From Gavia stellata (lineage: Eukaryota > Chordata > Aves > Gaviiformes > Gaviidae), in the NCBI RefSeq assembly GCF_030936135.1, contig NC_082616.1:11343001-11407000 (forward strand): a DNA stretch of 64,000 bases. The letters run 5' to 3'. The translations under genes and the position numbers were made by a program. Each line of letters starts with the position of its first letter. Position 1 is the stretch's first letter. Shown here in pieces: positions 14,501 to 26,514 of the stretch. The notes under the pieces are model-generated. The model saw only the letters and a program-made list of their open reading frames with translations. It had not been told where the DNA came from and ran no database searches.

Positions 14501-17026
14501 TAACTCACTATTGTTAGCCTTCCTGAGTGAAATTTGTGTGTACAACCAATGTTAATGTAAATGCTCCTTAATAAGCTCTGTGCTTCTCCCCCCCCACCCC
14601 CATGGGGAGAGTTCAAAAGGAAGGAGAATATCCAGTGGGAGCCTTTGGAGAGCAGGGAGTCTGTGCAGGGATAAAGGAGTAGATTTTGGTCTTTCTATGG
14701 ATGCATGGGAACATTCAAATATATTCTGCCATTGGCCAAAAATTTTGGGCCAAATCTTCCATGTTAGTTAATTATACCTGGATGAAGTTATAAAGTCAGA
14801 TTAGTACTTTACACTACTGAATAAGTTTCACCAATATAGTAATTGAAATGTGTTTTGTTGCCTAGGATTTCCTGCTACAACATCTGTCATACTGAAATCT
14901 TTCCTACTACAGAGAAAAACTACTGATTCAGGTAAAAACACTGATTTCGGAGACATGCATCAAGTCTTGTAATTCTTATTTTCTAACCGTGCTATATAGT
15001 GTAAAGGGCTTCAGAAGCATCTTTCTGTGCCAGGATGGATTTCACTTTGCATGCCTTGCTTTATTAAATGCGAGAAGCGCAGCAGCACTAGAAATGCCTG
15101 GCTGATAAGCTGATGCACTTTTTATCTACTTGGAGCCTGACTGACATCTTTGAACACTGTTGTATCTAAACAGCTTGAATATGTGACCTCATTCCTTAAA
15201 TACCATCACTTGAACAGCTCCTGTTGCTAAAATAAAAGCAGTGTTGATTCTCTGTTGTGAAAACTCCTACAGACCCTCTGACAAGTGCAAACTAAACCAC
15301 ACCTTCTTCTACTATGATAAAAATGATTGCTTATTTGTAGCAATTACAGTGTACCTGTAGCAGCAATTACAGTGAAGGTATCGCTTGCGGTTTTTATCAC
15401 ATTCACTTTATGTTAACCTGTGACTGTCGCAGAAAGTGCTGGCACATGGAGTAAGACTAGGAAGCAGACCTCAAGGAAAATGATCTCGGAAAGGTAAAGT
15501 GGCTGAATAATTTTGTTTTCTTATACTGGCAAGTAGTTTGTTAACTAATCCCTAAACTGAGGGAAGATTGGAGTTGAGCCAAGCTTTCCAGTAAGAAGAA
15601 AAGAGGCCAGGATCAGCTTTCTCATTTTAGGCTGTCTTTTAATGCTCAGAAATAAGCCTTCTGCAATTCAGGCCTGTGTCAGTACTTTGTTAGGTATAAC
15701 CAGGGTCGTAAAACCACAAGCTATGCCCTCCATTCAAACACAACTATGCGTATCTCTGGAAACAATGTTTGTAAGTTTTTTTCCCAAGTGGTGATATTTG
15801 GAAAAGATGAATTTCTACTGGGAAGCTGAAGGATGGACTGGTTAAAAAGAAGCTTAAAATTTTTATCTATGAAAACCATTTTTGTAGGAGGACTGATACG
15901 CAAATCCCCCAGAAAGCAAATAAAAAAGAAAGAAAAAATCTTATTTTAGTGAACATATTTATTGAATATTGTTTAAACAGTCTTTTCAATTAGTTTGAGT
16001 TTGGTTCTTGGAATAGTATTTTGAAATGCAATTGTGACTACATGTTTGCATACAATTGTTTTGCAGATGCATTTATGACTGTAGATGCAAACTCTGTCAC
16101 TTGCTAGGTTTTGCTACTATTGGCAGTATTGAGGCAAGTGCCATAAAGGCCAAAGGGGTCATAGGGCAGAAAGGATATTCAGGTAACTACTGCATCTTAA
16201 TATAATCTAGACCTCTTTCCCCCCAAAGCTGGCTATAAATTGTTTTAAATTGTTTTTTATTTTCAGAATATAACCTAATTTTCTTAAAGTAATTTTTTTT
16301 TTCTATATATAAATCCTGCTCTTAGGTCCAGTCCAGCAAATACTTTGCTACTAAGCAGAGTTTTGGATACTAGATAGGGCAGGTTGTCACTGTGAAGAGG
16401 AACACACATATACAAGCACTGTTAGTTGGTATACAAACAAATTAGAGTGCTTATAGTTTTATTCATGGATGTGAAGGTCAAAAGAATAAGGAATTGGTGT
16501 TGTCATGGAATTACGTATTGCATACAACCATGATGTACTTATAGAAAGTTTTACTGCATTGAAATAAAGGTAGATTACGTGGATTGATTTATCCTAAAGA
16601 GTGCTCGCTATTTTTAATCTTTTCATCCAGTAACATGAATTGCCATGAGGATCAGTGCATGCTTGTCACCTATTTCTTAAATCTCGGTCTTATTTTGTTA
16701 AGGGAAGAGTTTGACCAAGAGTGACAACTTCAATTTGTATTTTAATTTATAACAACCAGATATAGCATTTACATAAAAATAAAGGACTTCAGTGTACCTT
16801 TGGATGCCGAACCTGCATTTTGGGGAAAAAATAGGGCAAAAAATCTTGAGTACAATCTCTATGTAACTGGGGTGATCACAGTAGGCTGGAGATTTCTGCA
16901 GGAGAAAGACGGTAAATGCAGTCAAGTTCCTAGTTAGCTGGGCACATTTGTATACCTGCTGGTGAGACAGGGAGGACTCAGGAGAGCCTGTTTGGCACTC
17001 GGGAAGGTGAGGGAATTGCTGCCTTG
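11577..17026. other. Gene-free upstream DNA
   Basis: No coding or RNA gene is supported. A purine-rich stretch of CCAAA/AAACC units lies near 14420-14466. A polyC-rich patch lies near 14589-14600. The remainder is ordinary AT-rich sequence. Confidence 0.5.
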
Positions 17027-17120
17027 GAGAAAGCACTGGGGTCGAGATTCCACAAGGCTTTAAAGGTCAAGAGGAAGCACCTTGAGGCCAATATTGAATG
17101 TGGCTGGCAACCAGGGTAAC
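17027..17120 (-). mobile_element. Probable ancient LINE reverse-transcriptase remnant
   Basis: Read on the minus strand, this stretch resembles the C-terminal end of an L2/CR1/Rex-like LINE ORF2. It starts with CTGGTTGCCAGCC, then CAAGGTGCTTCCTCTTGACC and TTTAAAGCC. In intact families this region encodes a protein block of the type LHWLPV...FKVLLLTFKAL. The frame is broken and only about 90 bases are readable, so this would be an old fossil. The family assignment comes from memory of that block, not from an alignment. Chance resemblance is possible. Confidence 0.4.
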
Positions 17121-20100
17121 TAAGCCACTAAGGGAGTTATGTGCTTACTCTGTCTGCTGCCAACAAAACTCCTGCCAATATCTTTTTGTAGTAGATGAAG
17201 TCTATTAATTCTGCATGCATACACATCAGCAGAAAGGGTCTAACATTACGCTGATCTAAACTGAACAAAACATAGACATGAAGAAGGACAGTCGCATCCG
17301 AAAGAGGCAAGGAAGCGTATTGGCAATATTCCCAAAAAGAGAGGAGAAACATTTCATTCCCATGAAGGCACACGGGTTGTGCACTGGACCAGAGATTCCT
17401 AGGGTTGAGAAAGAGCAGTATGAGATGTTGTAAAAGAAATGCAGAGTTTAAATTGTATCTAGATAACACGGACATTTTCTCTGTTCATACTGCATTAATT
17501 TGCAGAATTCTTAACACTCTGCATACAGAGGAGTCAGGTGCACTGACAACACACAGAAGTGGCAGATGGAATCGTGGTAATGATTTTTAATTACATCTTT
17601 GTGATACTTGGCATATGAATGAAATTTAAGCTTCCTGATGATTTTATTAGATCCATAAGTGAAAAATTTACAGATTGAAGAAAAGAACTGAAAATAGTGC
17701 TGTGAGGAGTTCCATAACGAGGGATTTAATGAATTAGTTAAATCCACTATAGAACACAAACTGTTTTTAATTGGAAACATTGGACAGTTTAATCTTTCTA
17801 TCAAATGTTCAGAGGAAATCAAATACCCCGTTGCATAAAAAGCAGCTGGGACACAGGGAGAATGGCACTTATATCAGTGCTCTGGAAGAGGTCAATGACA
17901 ATTTTAATTGATGCTATTTCAGTTCTTGTGGTATGGTGGTAACTAGAATAGAAATATCTGAACTGCTTGTTCTTAGAAATATGTGGACTTTATTCAGGAG
18001 CATCTTCAGCTTAGAATTGAGTACAAAGATTAGATGAAATTTGCAGATACAAGAAAATGGGTGCAGTTAAAGATCATTTTATGGGTACATCCCATTCCAT
18101 TAATTTCTGAAGAATACAAGGAGTGGCAACATTCACTTATTTTCAAAGACACAATTAATAGTTAGGCCAGATATCATTAAAAATGCATGTTGCACAAAAC
18201 CTAGTATACAGTTCTAAAAAAAAAAAATATAAACAACAATTGCATTAAGGATTTATTTTCTTGATTTCTTAGACTTTGCAGAGCCCTTTTATGGCTTGTT
18301 CTTTGTCAGCCTGAGATCACAGCATGGTCCTACTAAATCCGTCTCTTGATTTCTTTGGTGTCAGTGCTGCATACCATCCTAAATAGAAACTGTATTACTA
18401 AAGTAGTGGGAATATGGGCTCAAGTTTGAACAATAGCAGTAAAACCAAACACAGTTTGGTTTTGCTTTTTTCAAATTTACAGAGGAAGATTGCTGCAGGG
18501 CATTAGAGACAATAACAGGCAACAGAATGTAACTCATTTTGGAGGTACAGTATTTCTAAAGTTTGTCTGTGAAAAGACCTACCGTCATTGATTTAAAAAA
18601 AATATTCTAGCTTTTCATCTTTGCTGTGGGCTGAAAGCTTGTGGTAGGGTATTGGGAAGTATTTTTTAGCTTGTGGTATGTGGATATGTGAAGAGTGGAT
18701 GATATTTTGACCTCTCTGGACTAAACATCGGGAAGGCGGACTTCTGGAGTCAGATGGTCCCATCCACGTCCATGTTTCTGTGATGAATTTGGTATCAGAC
18801 TTTAGCTTGGAGTGTTATTGTGCACAGACGTATCTTCTGATATTATGCTTTTCATGTAGCCCATGTTTCATTTAGTTAATTTTGAACCTCTTAAGCCTAA
18901 CGGTAGCAAGCTAGATTCTCAGCTAACACTAATTCTCAACAGCATGTTGATTTCCATGAAGCAGCCTGAATCTATACAAGCTGAGGATCTAAGCCAATAA
19001 CTCTTTGCATAAGCAGGTTGGATCTGATTTTAGTGACAATTCTCTTGAATACATAATATGAACTCTCTAGAGCTAATCTTTACCCAGGTTGGTAAAAATT
19101 AAGGATCACTTCACTTTCCCAGAAGCAAACATACGCTTGCATGATTTCACACATTTCTGGGGTTACCTTTTGAAAATAGTATAGTCTACCAATGTCATTA
19201 ACATGTAAAGCTGCGACAAAGGGCTGTGGTATTCTTAGAATGAGGTTGTGCTCCTTACACTGCAGAGCCGCATAGAAGAAAAGCTCCCTCTGGAGAAACA
19301 AGGGGGAGACGATTTCTGCAGGGCTGCTGTGTGCCCAGAAAGTGGACCACGATCCACAGTTCTCAAAATGATGCAGCAGAGTTTCAGATCTATTCTTGTG
19401 GTACTTCAAACACTCATGAGCACTAAGGATTATATTAATACTGGTAACTTTATGTTAGGACAATACCAACTTCTTTTTAAGTGTCCTTTTCTCCCCCCAC
19501 TATCTGTGGTTCATGTTGCTTTCCCAAACTCTCGCCAGTTTAGCTCACTTGTGTTTCTCACTTCAACACACCGGTCTCTGGGTTTGAAGTGGCTATATCG
19601 GAGTCCTACTTACTTCAGCTGAAGAAGTGATGAGGTGAATAGCTGCATCTCTTGAACTGTTCATTTCCAAGTTGGAATACCTTTTGATTTTTTTTACCCA
19701 GCTCTAGTGTGCTTTCTAGGTTTTAGGTGGAATCCTTCTAAAATGCCATAATCACTTTGAAGGTTTAATCATAATAAAGGTTGTGCTTATTATATATTCA
19801 AATGTCTTTTCAGCTTTTATTTGTGAGTGTTTTTTTTTGCTTAAGAGTCATTTGAGGATGAATTCATAGTCTACAAGAAGTTTAATCTGAGTGGAATACA
19901 TAAATGCAGAGATTAACATTTGTTATTATTCATTAAATTAATGCATGATTGTTTCAGAATATTGTCTAACTTAGGGTAACACCTTCCTATTTTACTATCT
20001 TTATATAATTAGAACAAGCAGAATAGAAGGTCAGGCTGTAAAGTCAGTCCTCATCATACTAAAAACACTGTTAACAACTGCCTCTCGATTTATCCTGCAC

Positions 20101-20255
20101 CAGATTTTAGTCCTCTTGCCTTTAGATATCCATAAACTGCATTTCACTGTAGTAACACTTACAAGCACATGCCTGGGAGAAAAACTGATCCTTAGAAATA
20201 ATTTTTGAATGAGAAGGGAGAGTAGAAAATAATATAGGCTTAAATGTATATCTAA
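17121..20255. other. Gene-free upstream DNA
   Basis: Ordinary AT-rich sequence. Open frames are short and unrelated to anything I recognise. No RNA gene, promoter-like patch or mobile element is evident. Confidence 0.5.
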
Positions 20256-20543
20256 AATAACAGAACTGAGTCAAACTATAAATATATTCAGTGCAGCAAG
20301 GTAACTTGAAATTAGATTTTTCATTGTTTTTCTGCCTCATCTGTTTTTCTGCTTGTAAGGAGGATTTTATGCCCTTTCCTTTCTTCTGTCTTCATTTCAA
20401 ATAACAGAACTGAATCAAACTATTAAAACATTCAGTGCAGCAAGGTAACCTGAAATTACATTTTTCACTGTTTCTCTGCCTCATCTATTTTTGTGCTAGA
20501 AAAGGGGATTTCTTGCCCTTTCCTTTTTGTTGTCATTTTTTAC
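20256..20543. repeat. Tandem duplication, two 144-bp units
   Basis: Two adjacent copies, about 20256-20399 and 20400-20543, share AACAGAACTGA, CATTCAGTGCAGCAAGGTAAC (near-identical context), CTGCCTCATCT and TGCCCTTTCCTTT in the same order. The core CAGAACTGA starts at 20261 and 20405, which fixes the period at 144. Scattered substitutions show that the duplication is not brand new. Neither copy contains a plausible gene. Confidence 0.9.
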
Positions 20544-23500
20544 AACTTCTCTATATTGGGTTCATGATTAATTTCCCTCTTTTTTTCCTAACCCTCTCAT
20601 GTCTGGCCACAGGCCATTCTTTCAAAAACTTAGGGATACAGGTTCCATTTTGTTCTGCCTGTTTTCTCTCTCCTCCAGCTGCTGCTCACGGACACTGCTT
20701 GGCTTGTCCTCCCATCCAGGCTGCAAAGCACTGGGAGCTTGCCCAGCTATCATTCGCAGTTTCTGCGCACAAATTCCCACCTTTCTCATTTGCCATTTCA
20801 AACTCTTCCTCACACAACCATTGTTGACAAGCCCCAAAACTCTTAGCTTCAGTATTGCGTTGCTGAGAAAATTACTTCATTCAGACACATGGAGAGGAAC
20901 AGCCAGCCATTCTTCATGCTTGTTGTATTAGATGGCCATTATTTTTGGAAGAGTACCACACAGCTTATGGCAGTGTCAGAGTTTCTGTGTAGCAGCACTG
21001 AGAACACAAACACCCAACATTATCTCTTGCAATAATCTTGCGGGTTTCTTATCCAAGTATTGCCAACCCAAACCTGCCTATCTTGTCAAATCCCACATGA
21101 CGTTGCCCCAGGTGACATGGCTACAAACATTGCATACACATATCCCACACATCTGTGTGCTGCCAATAGTCAGAAAGGGTTTTAAAACAAATCAGTCATG
21201 TGCTGACATGAAGCCTAACATGAAGCAGAATAGATGGGAAATTAAATTGTTCTGTATATTGTGCCATTAACTTCACGGGCATAATGATTCTTCTGAACTT
21301 CCGCAGTGTGGGTTACCAGCACCTGGTTCAGCAGTGCTTCCAGCTGACGTGTTTGGCCTGTCTGTGGAGTTGTGAGAAATCTGATTAAAAAAGAAAAAAA
21401 AAGCCCATCCTGGCAGAAGGTATTTATAATATCTATGTATCATACAGGGGCTGTGATTGGGATTGTGGGTTCGTTGTGTTACACTCTGTAAATAGGAGAT
21501 TATGTAAATAGGAGATTATGTAGTCTCTGCCTGAGAAGTTTACAAGTGATGAGAACTCACAGAAGTGTGTGCAATTAGCTACAATACAGTAAATAGTGCC
21601 TGTATATGCTGTTATATTCTGGTCTGCTTATGTATCTAAATTTAGTATTATGAGATGCTATTCTTAGCTCACTGGAGATCTTTTTTTTACCCTTTTTCTC
21701 AATGCATATATATTTCCTCGCTTGCTCCTAGATCTGTCTTAGAAATCCAAGCAAATCCAAAACATCTGCAAGAGAAATCAACTAACCAATAATGGTAAGT
21801 AGCAAACTGTCTGCTCTTTTTCCACTGACCTCTTTGGTTTGTTGTTACCTCATTTTTCCAAAACACCCCCACGCAAACATGTCTTTCATCCACCTGTTGT
21901 ATTGTGTCTTGTGAACTGTGTGTAGGAGGAATCGACTTCGTAACATGCCAGTACATTGCATAATGTAGTGAGCCTTGGTACTTGACTGGGAAGCCTAAGC
22001 ACTCCATAGGGTGAACAGGAACCTAATTAAAGCCAAACAGCCGGTCAGGCCAGAGACAGTATGTTTTGCTTTTTTGGTTCACATTTTGCATACGCATTTA
22101 TACATACATACATATATATGCCACACACAACTATAAACGCATAAATACTTAGGCTGAAGGAATATCCGTAATTTGAACTGAAATGTCCAAGCAGAAAGGA
22201 AGACAAAATCCCGAACACAGTGTGTTTAAAAATTAGATATTGGTAGGAATGCAATAAAAAGTTAAATGGCATTCAGTGGCCATAAAATGATCTAAAATCG
22301 AACCAATGTATCATATACTATGTATTTATACGGGGGCACCCGATTATATTGTTAAAGCAGTTCAAATAGCACTTGCTATTTCTGAAAAATATGGGAGATG
22401 ATATCCTGTACTATTTTTAGGAATAATATGTTTATCTTTATTTGGTTGCGGTTAGATGGATGCTATATGAAGAAGTAAGAAGTAACCAGTCCTGGGCTGT
22501 TTTAGTCTGAGGGAACTAAAGTTAATAGTTTTAGACTGCCAGTTGCCAGTGCTGATCTTCCTATTCTGTGGGTCAGCAGCTGGAGGTCTAGTCCATTTTA
22601 GCATCCCTTTTTGTCTGCTCCCAGCTGTCTTTCCTCTTATCCCACAGTGGGATACATAAATTACTTTTACAAGTTTGGCATCCTGGGGCAGCCACAGGAA
22701 AAAAAAAAAGTGCCTAAGATCAGGGCAGAGAAGCTGAATCTACAGAGGTAGTAACCATCACCCGCTTCACGGAAAAGCCAGGATAGAAGTTTTGATGAAG
22801 AGTTACGTTTAGTTAATATAAAATGCATATACATCTTGGTGTCTTACAATCTTTCTTTTTGTTATATTCTTGAAGAAAAATAAAGGATACTTTGCTTCAA
22901 AGAAAGAGCTCAGTACAACTATTGAACATCTGTACGAACTTCAAGCTATAAGAAGGGCTAAACCAGGTCAGATGAGCAGCAACATGATGACAGTGATGAT
23001 CTGGTGAGGGGATTTGTCTAAAAGTGGACTGAATTTGAGGATTCCTCTGAGAAAAGAGTAGAAGGTAAGCATGGCACTTGCATAAGTGCTGAAAAGAGAC
23101 CACATGAGTGATTGGAGGTACATCCTACCATCATATCAGTTACATGAGCATGCCAAAGTATGAAGAAACTGCCTGTATATGGTCTGTGATCACACAGCTA
23201 TTGAGCAAAATGGAGGAATTCTTAGATTTAACTAATAGGAACAAGGAGGCTGTCTTCTCACCATTGAAAGAATTTATTTGAAATGGCAATCAATAGGCCT
23301 GTTGTTTTAAGTTCATTCTTTTTTACTAGGATACTTACAAAACAGTTTTACACTGTAAGAAATACAATATGCTGAAAGAATAAATAAAATCGATGTGAAT
23401 TCAGTGGCAGCCTATAAGTATGCACGTATTTGTATGCCTTATTAACTTGTTCCTCCTCTAGATTATAGCCTAGGTAAAAGAAATTACTACTGGTGTAGTG

Positions 23501-26454
23501 TGAAAAAGCTGCTCGTCATCACTCAGTGAGGTTGGCTTTACAGCAGACTACACAGATTTTATTCTTTTAGCAGCAGCTTGAAACTGATTTCAGGTGACAT
23601 TTTGGAAAAAAAAGAAATTTTAAGGAAGTCATTATTCTCATGAAAAATCTGAGTGAACAGGGACTAGGTAAAAATAAAAATTGCAAAGAGAAATGGAGAA
23701 TGAAATAAGTTTCTGAGGGTAGACACCGCCTGCCATCTTAGTTCATCTATATCAGCCATCTTAGTTCATCTAGATGAACTTCAGGAAGGTTGTAACGTGC
23801 TCCATCAGAGAGATCTGTTCAACATTACAATGGCTCAATGCAAAATTTACAAGAACTCTGTTGAATTAATTTAGTTGGATAAATGTTAAAGACTGCTAGT
23901 TCTAAATTCTGGTTTTATTTTCTAAAGTTTAAACTGGGTAAGATTTGGATGAGAAACAAGTGACTTATACCTAGCTACCTCTAAAGCCAAACTGATTTTT
24001 TTTTTCAATTTACTCAGGCATATCTGCCCAGGATACAGTCAAGTTACAGTTATTTCTAGGCTCATGCATTAAAACTTGCACTGTTTAGCAACCTGATTCT
24101 ACATGATGGAATAAAACAAATTACTCTTAGCTAATAGCCTGTGCTATTATTACTACTATTAAGTAGTAATTTCAGTAGATGTTACATGGTATTCAAGTAG
24201 TCAGTTTTTACTGAAATGTTAGTTTTCCACAAGTTACAATGAGAAAAGTAAAAACTATATTTTTTGAAAAAATATTTCAATATTTCTGAAAAAAATTTCA
24301 TTTCAAAAAAGCTTAGAATAAGGGATACCTGCCAAACATCATGCCCTAGAAAGTCTGAAGAACCTCAACTTTCTTTGGGGAATAAAGTAGCCCTATGTAA
24401 CTTCTTTTTCATGTGCTGTTTTTTCAAGATCTTTTCCTTTTGTTTCTGCTCCTTTCACAGTATGTATCAGAGAGAATTCAGCCTACAAGATTTATCTCCC
24501 TTTTTTTTCCTGTCCTTGCCGAAACTGTGGCTGCACCTAGGTAGCCTTCACTGCAGTTCCTCTGGCATGACTCACCTAAAATACATCTCTATCTACAACA
24601 GTCAGAAACTAGTTCCAAAACCAGTAAAACTAGCAAATTCAGGTTTCCTGTACCTTCAGGTCTTACATCGTTTGCATCTCTGTCCTGGAATATCTTCAGT
24701 CGTTCTCACATCTCTCTTATCCTCCTTTTTGGTTTTGCCATCTGGGTAAAAGACAGACACGCTTGTAAAAACTACATACTAGCTGATGGCTCCCAAATGG
24801 AATGGGTAACAACCAAGTTCTCCCATCTCCCTCTCCACAGGAGAGCTTGTCAGCTCTCTGTAATTTAGCCAGCTGCTGATTTTTACAAAACTATCAGGAA
24901 TTTAATATCCTTGAATCTTCTGCCACTGCCATAGTTAACTGAAATTGTCTGAAGTGTTCAAAAGCTGGAGTCTTTTATGTGGGGAAGGGTGAGGGAGATG
25001 AAGGGCTTCAGTGTATGATCAGCTTGATGTGATACTGAGAAAACAGGGTAGTCATGTTGAAAATTTTTTTAGCTGTCCTATCTTTGTCTGACCCAGATAA
25101 AAGGAAGCGCTCCCTAAACACTCATAAGAAAGCAGCAGCAGTCAGAGTCTTGGTGGTGTCTTCCAAAGCCGCCATACCTTCTGTCTTTGGAAGTCAAAAA
25201 TGCCCTGCAACCCCAAAACACCACCATAACTCAAGTGAAGACTCCCGCTGCTGCAGTCTGATAAAAGCAGTTACAAGGCACAAGTTATTAAGCAGTGAGC
25301 AAAGTGCTAGAAGATGGTGGGCTGGTACCTTTCAAATGTGAGCCATTTAAAATCAGTACTGTTGCTTCCAGTGTAAACTTTGCTTGTATATTCAAGTTTT
25401 ATAGTCCCAGTAGCAATGCAATCAACCTCCTCTACAGTAATGGTGAAAATGTTGCTACTATCAATCTGTTTACTCCTCAGGCATGTTTGGCAGCCAAGGG
25501 AATAACCCTGTATGTTGGTTACCAGGCTGTTTCTTTCCTAAGTGGGTAAATATCAATGCATAAAAAGAGCAAAAAATTATTTCTAATTCAAATTATATGC
25601 ACTTTTCCTTTAAAAAAAGCAAACCAATTTGAATTCCAAATTAGTATAACTTTTTCTGAATTCCTAAGTTTTAAAAAGCTATTAAAATAAGGTAGATAAA
25701 ATACCGTGATTTCAGGTGGTTCATTCTTGCTGTTGGAGTTGTAAATTCTAGTCACCGAGCTAGTAGCATCACTATGTCAACATCTGGAATCAGAATGGTG
25801 GAGCTGCCAGATCAGCTCTTGCTACCTGCCTCTTCCCCTGAATATGCAGGGAACATATTTCCCTCAGTTGGTTTGTTCAGCTAATTCAGCTCAGTCACAT
25901 GTACATTCCAAGCTAAGAAAACAGAGGTTGAGTACTCCTGATTTAGAGAGAGGTTAGATACTCTGAGCCTGGAACATGCCATCCAAATTCTGTTTCTGCT
26001 CTAAAACTACACTTGTAAAACTGTTCTGTCTGTGCGCTAATTTGCGATGTTATAAGCACATCCTCCTTTCTTCACTCCTTGGGAATTGAAGGTTGCAAGT
26101 ATGTCAGTACTGGGCATCAATGGACTTTCTTCCCTCCATCGAACCCCCAGACACACAAGGAACAAATGTTGCTGGTTCGTTACTTTAATTACCGTGCAGG
26201 GGATGTTCACATAAAAGTGCAGAACTATAATAAAACCCTAAAAAAATAGCTAAGTATTAAGGCTGAAAAGTTTGAATTTAGACATGTCCATGGGTATAGA
26301 TTTAGGGATGCTGAGATCTAAATGATACTGATTTTAAGCATTCATGTTTAAATGAAAAGTAAGAGGGGAGTACATGAATTAGAAAAAGTAATTATGGTAT
26401 CACCTTGATCTGTTTGCAAGAGGTGTTAACAGAGAATGGATTTTTTGTGTCTAG
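20544..26454. other. Gene-free upstream DNA
   Basis: No supported gene. Two very short duplications are visible: GTAAATAGGAGATTAT in tandem at 21488 and 21504, and CCATCTTAGTTCATCT at 23733 and 23756. Long open frames at 20435-20931 and 24264-24749 are rich in Phe, Ser and Leu and look like chance products of pyrimidine-rich DNA. Confidence 0.5.
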
Positions 26455-26514
26455 GTCCAAGGAAGCTGGTGATCCTTATGTTCCTCGGGAGTGTAAAGTA
26501 TTATGGCCAAACTG
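26455..26514 (+). other. Candidate upstream alternative exon of RTN4
   Basis: A 60-nt segment is bounded by a good acceptor (TTTTTTGTGTCTAG just before it) and a near-ideal donor (CTG followed by GTAAGT at 26515). It lies 5.7 kb upstream of RTN4 exon 1 on the same strand. An ATG at 26478-26480 opens twelve codons (M-F-L-G-S-V-K-Y-Y-G-Q-T) and leaves one base (G) at the donor. This is exactly the phase 1 needed to join RTN4 exon 2 or exon 3. Established knowledge: mammalian RTN4 has transcripts that begin upstream and skip exon 1. The link to this segment is inference. It could equally be an unrelated non-coding exon or a decoy site pair. Confidence 0.3.

Noticed and set aside
21732-21794. Exon-like segment with TGCTCCTAG acceptor and ATG/GTAAGT donor
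   Set aside because: All three frames contain stops, so it has no coding potential. It could be a non-coding exon, but nothing beyond two splice-like motifs supports it.
24264-24749. 161-codon plus-strand open frame
   Set aside because: Pyrimidine-rich DNA giving Phe/Ser/Leu/Cys runs; no homology recognised and no conserved start.
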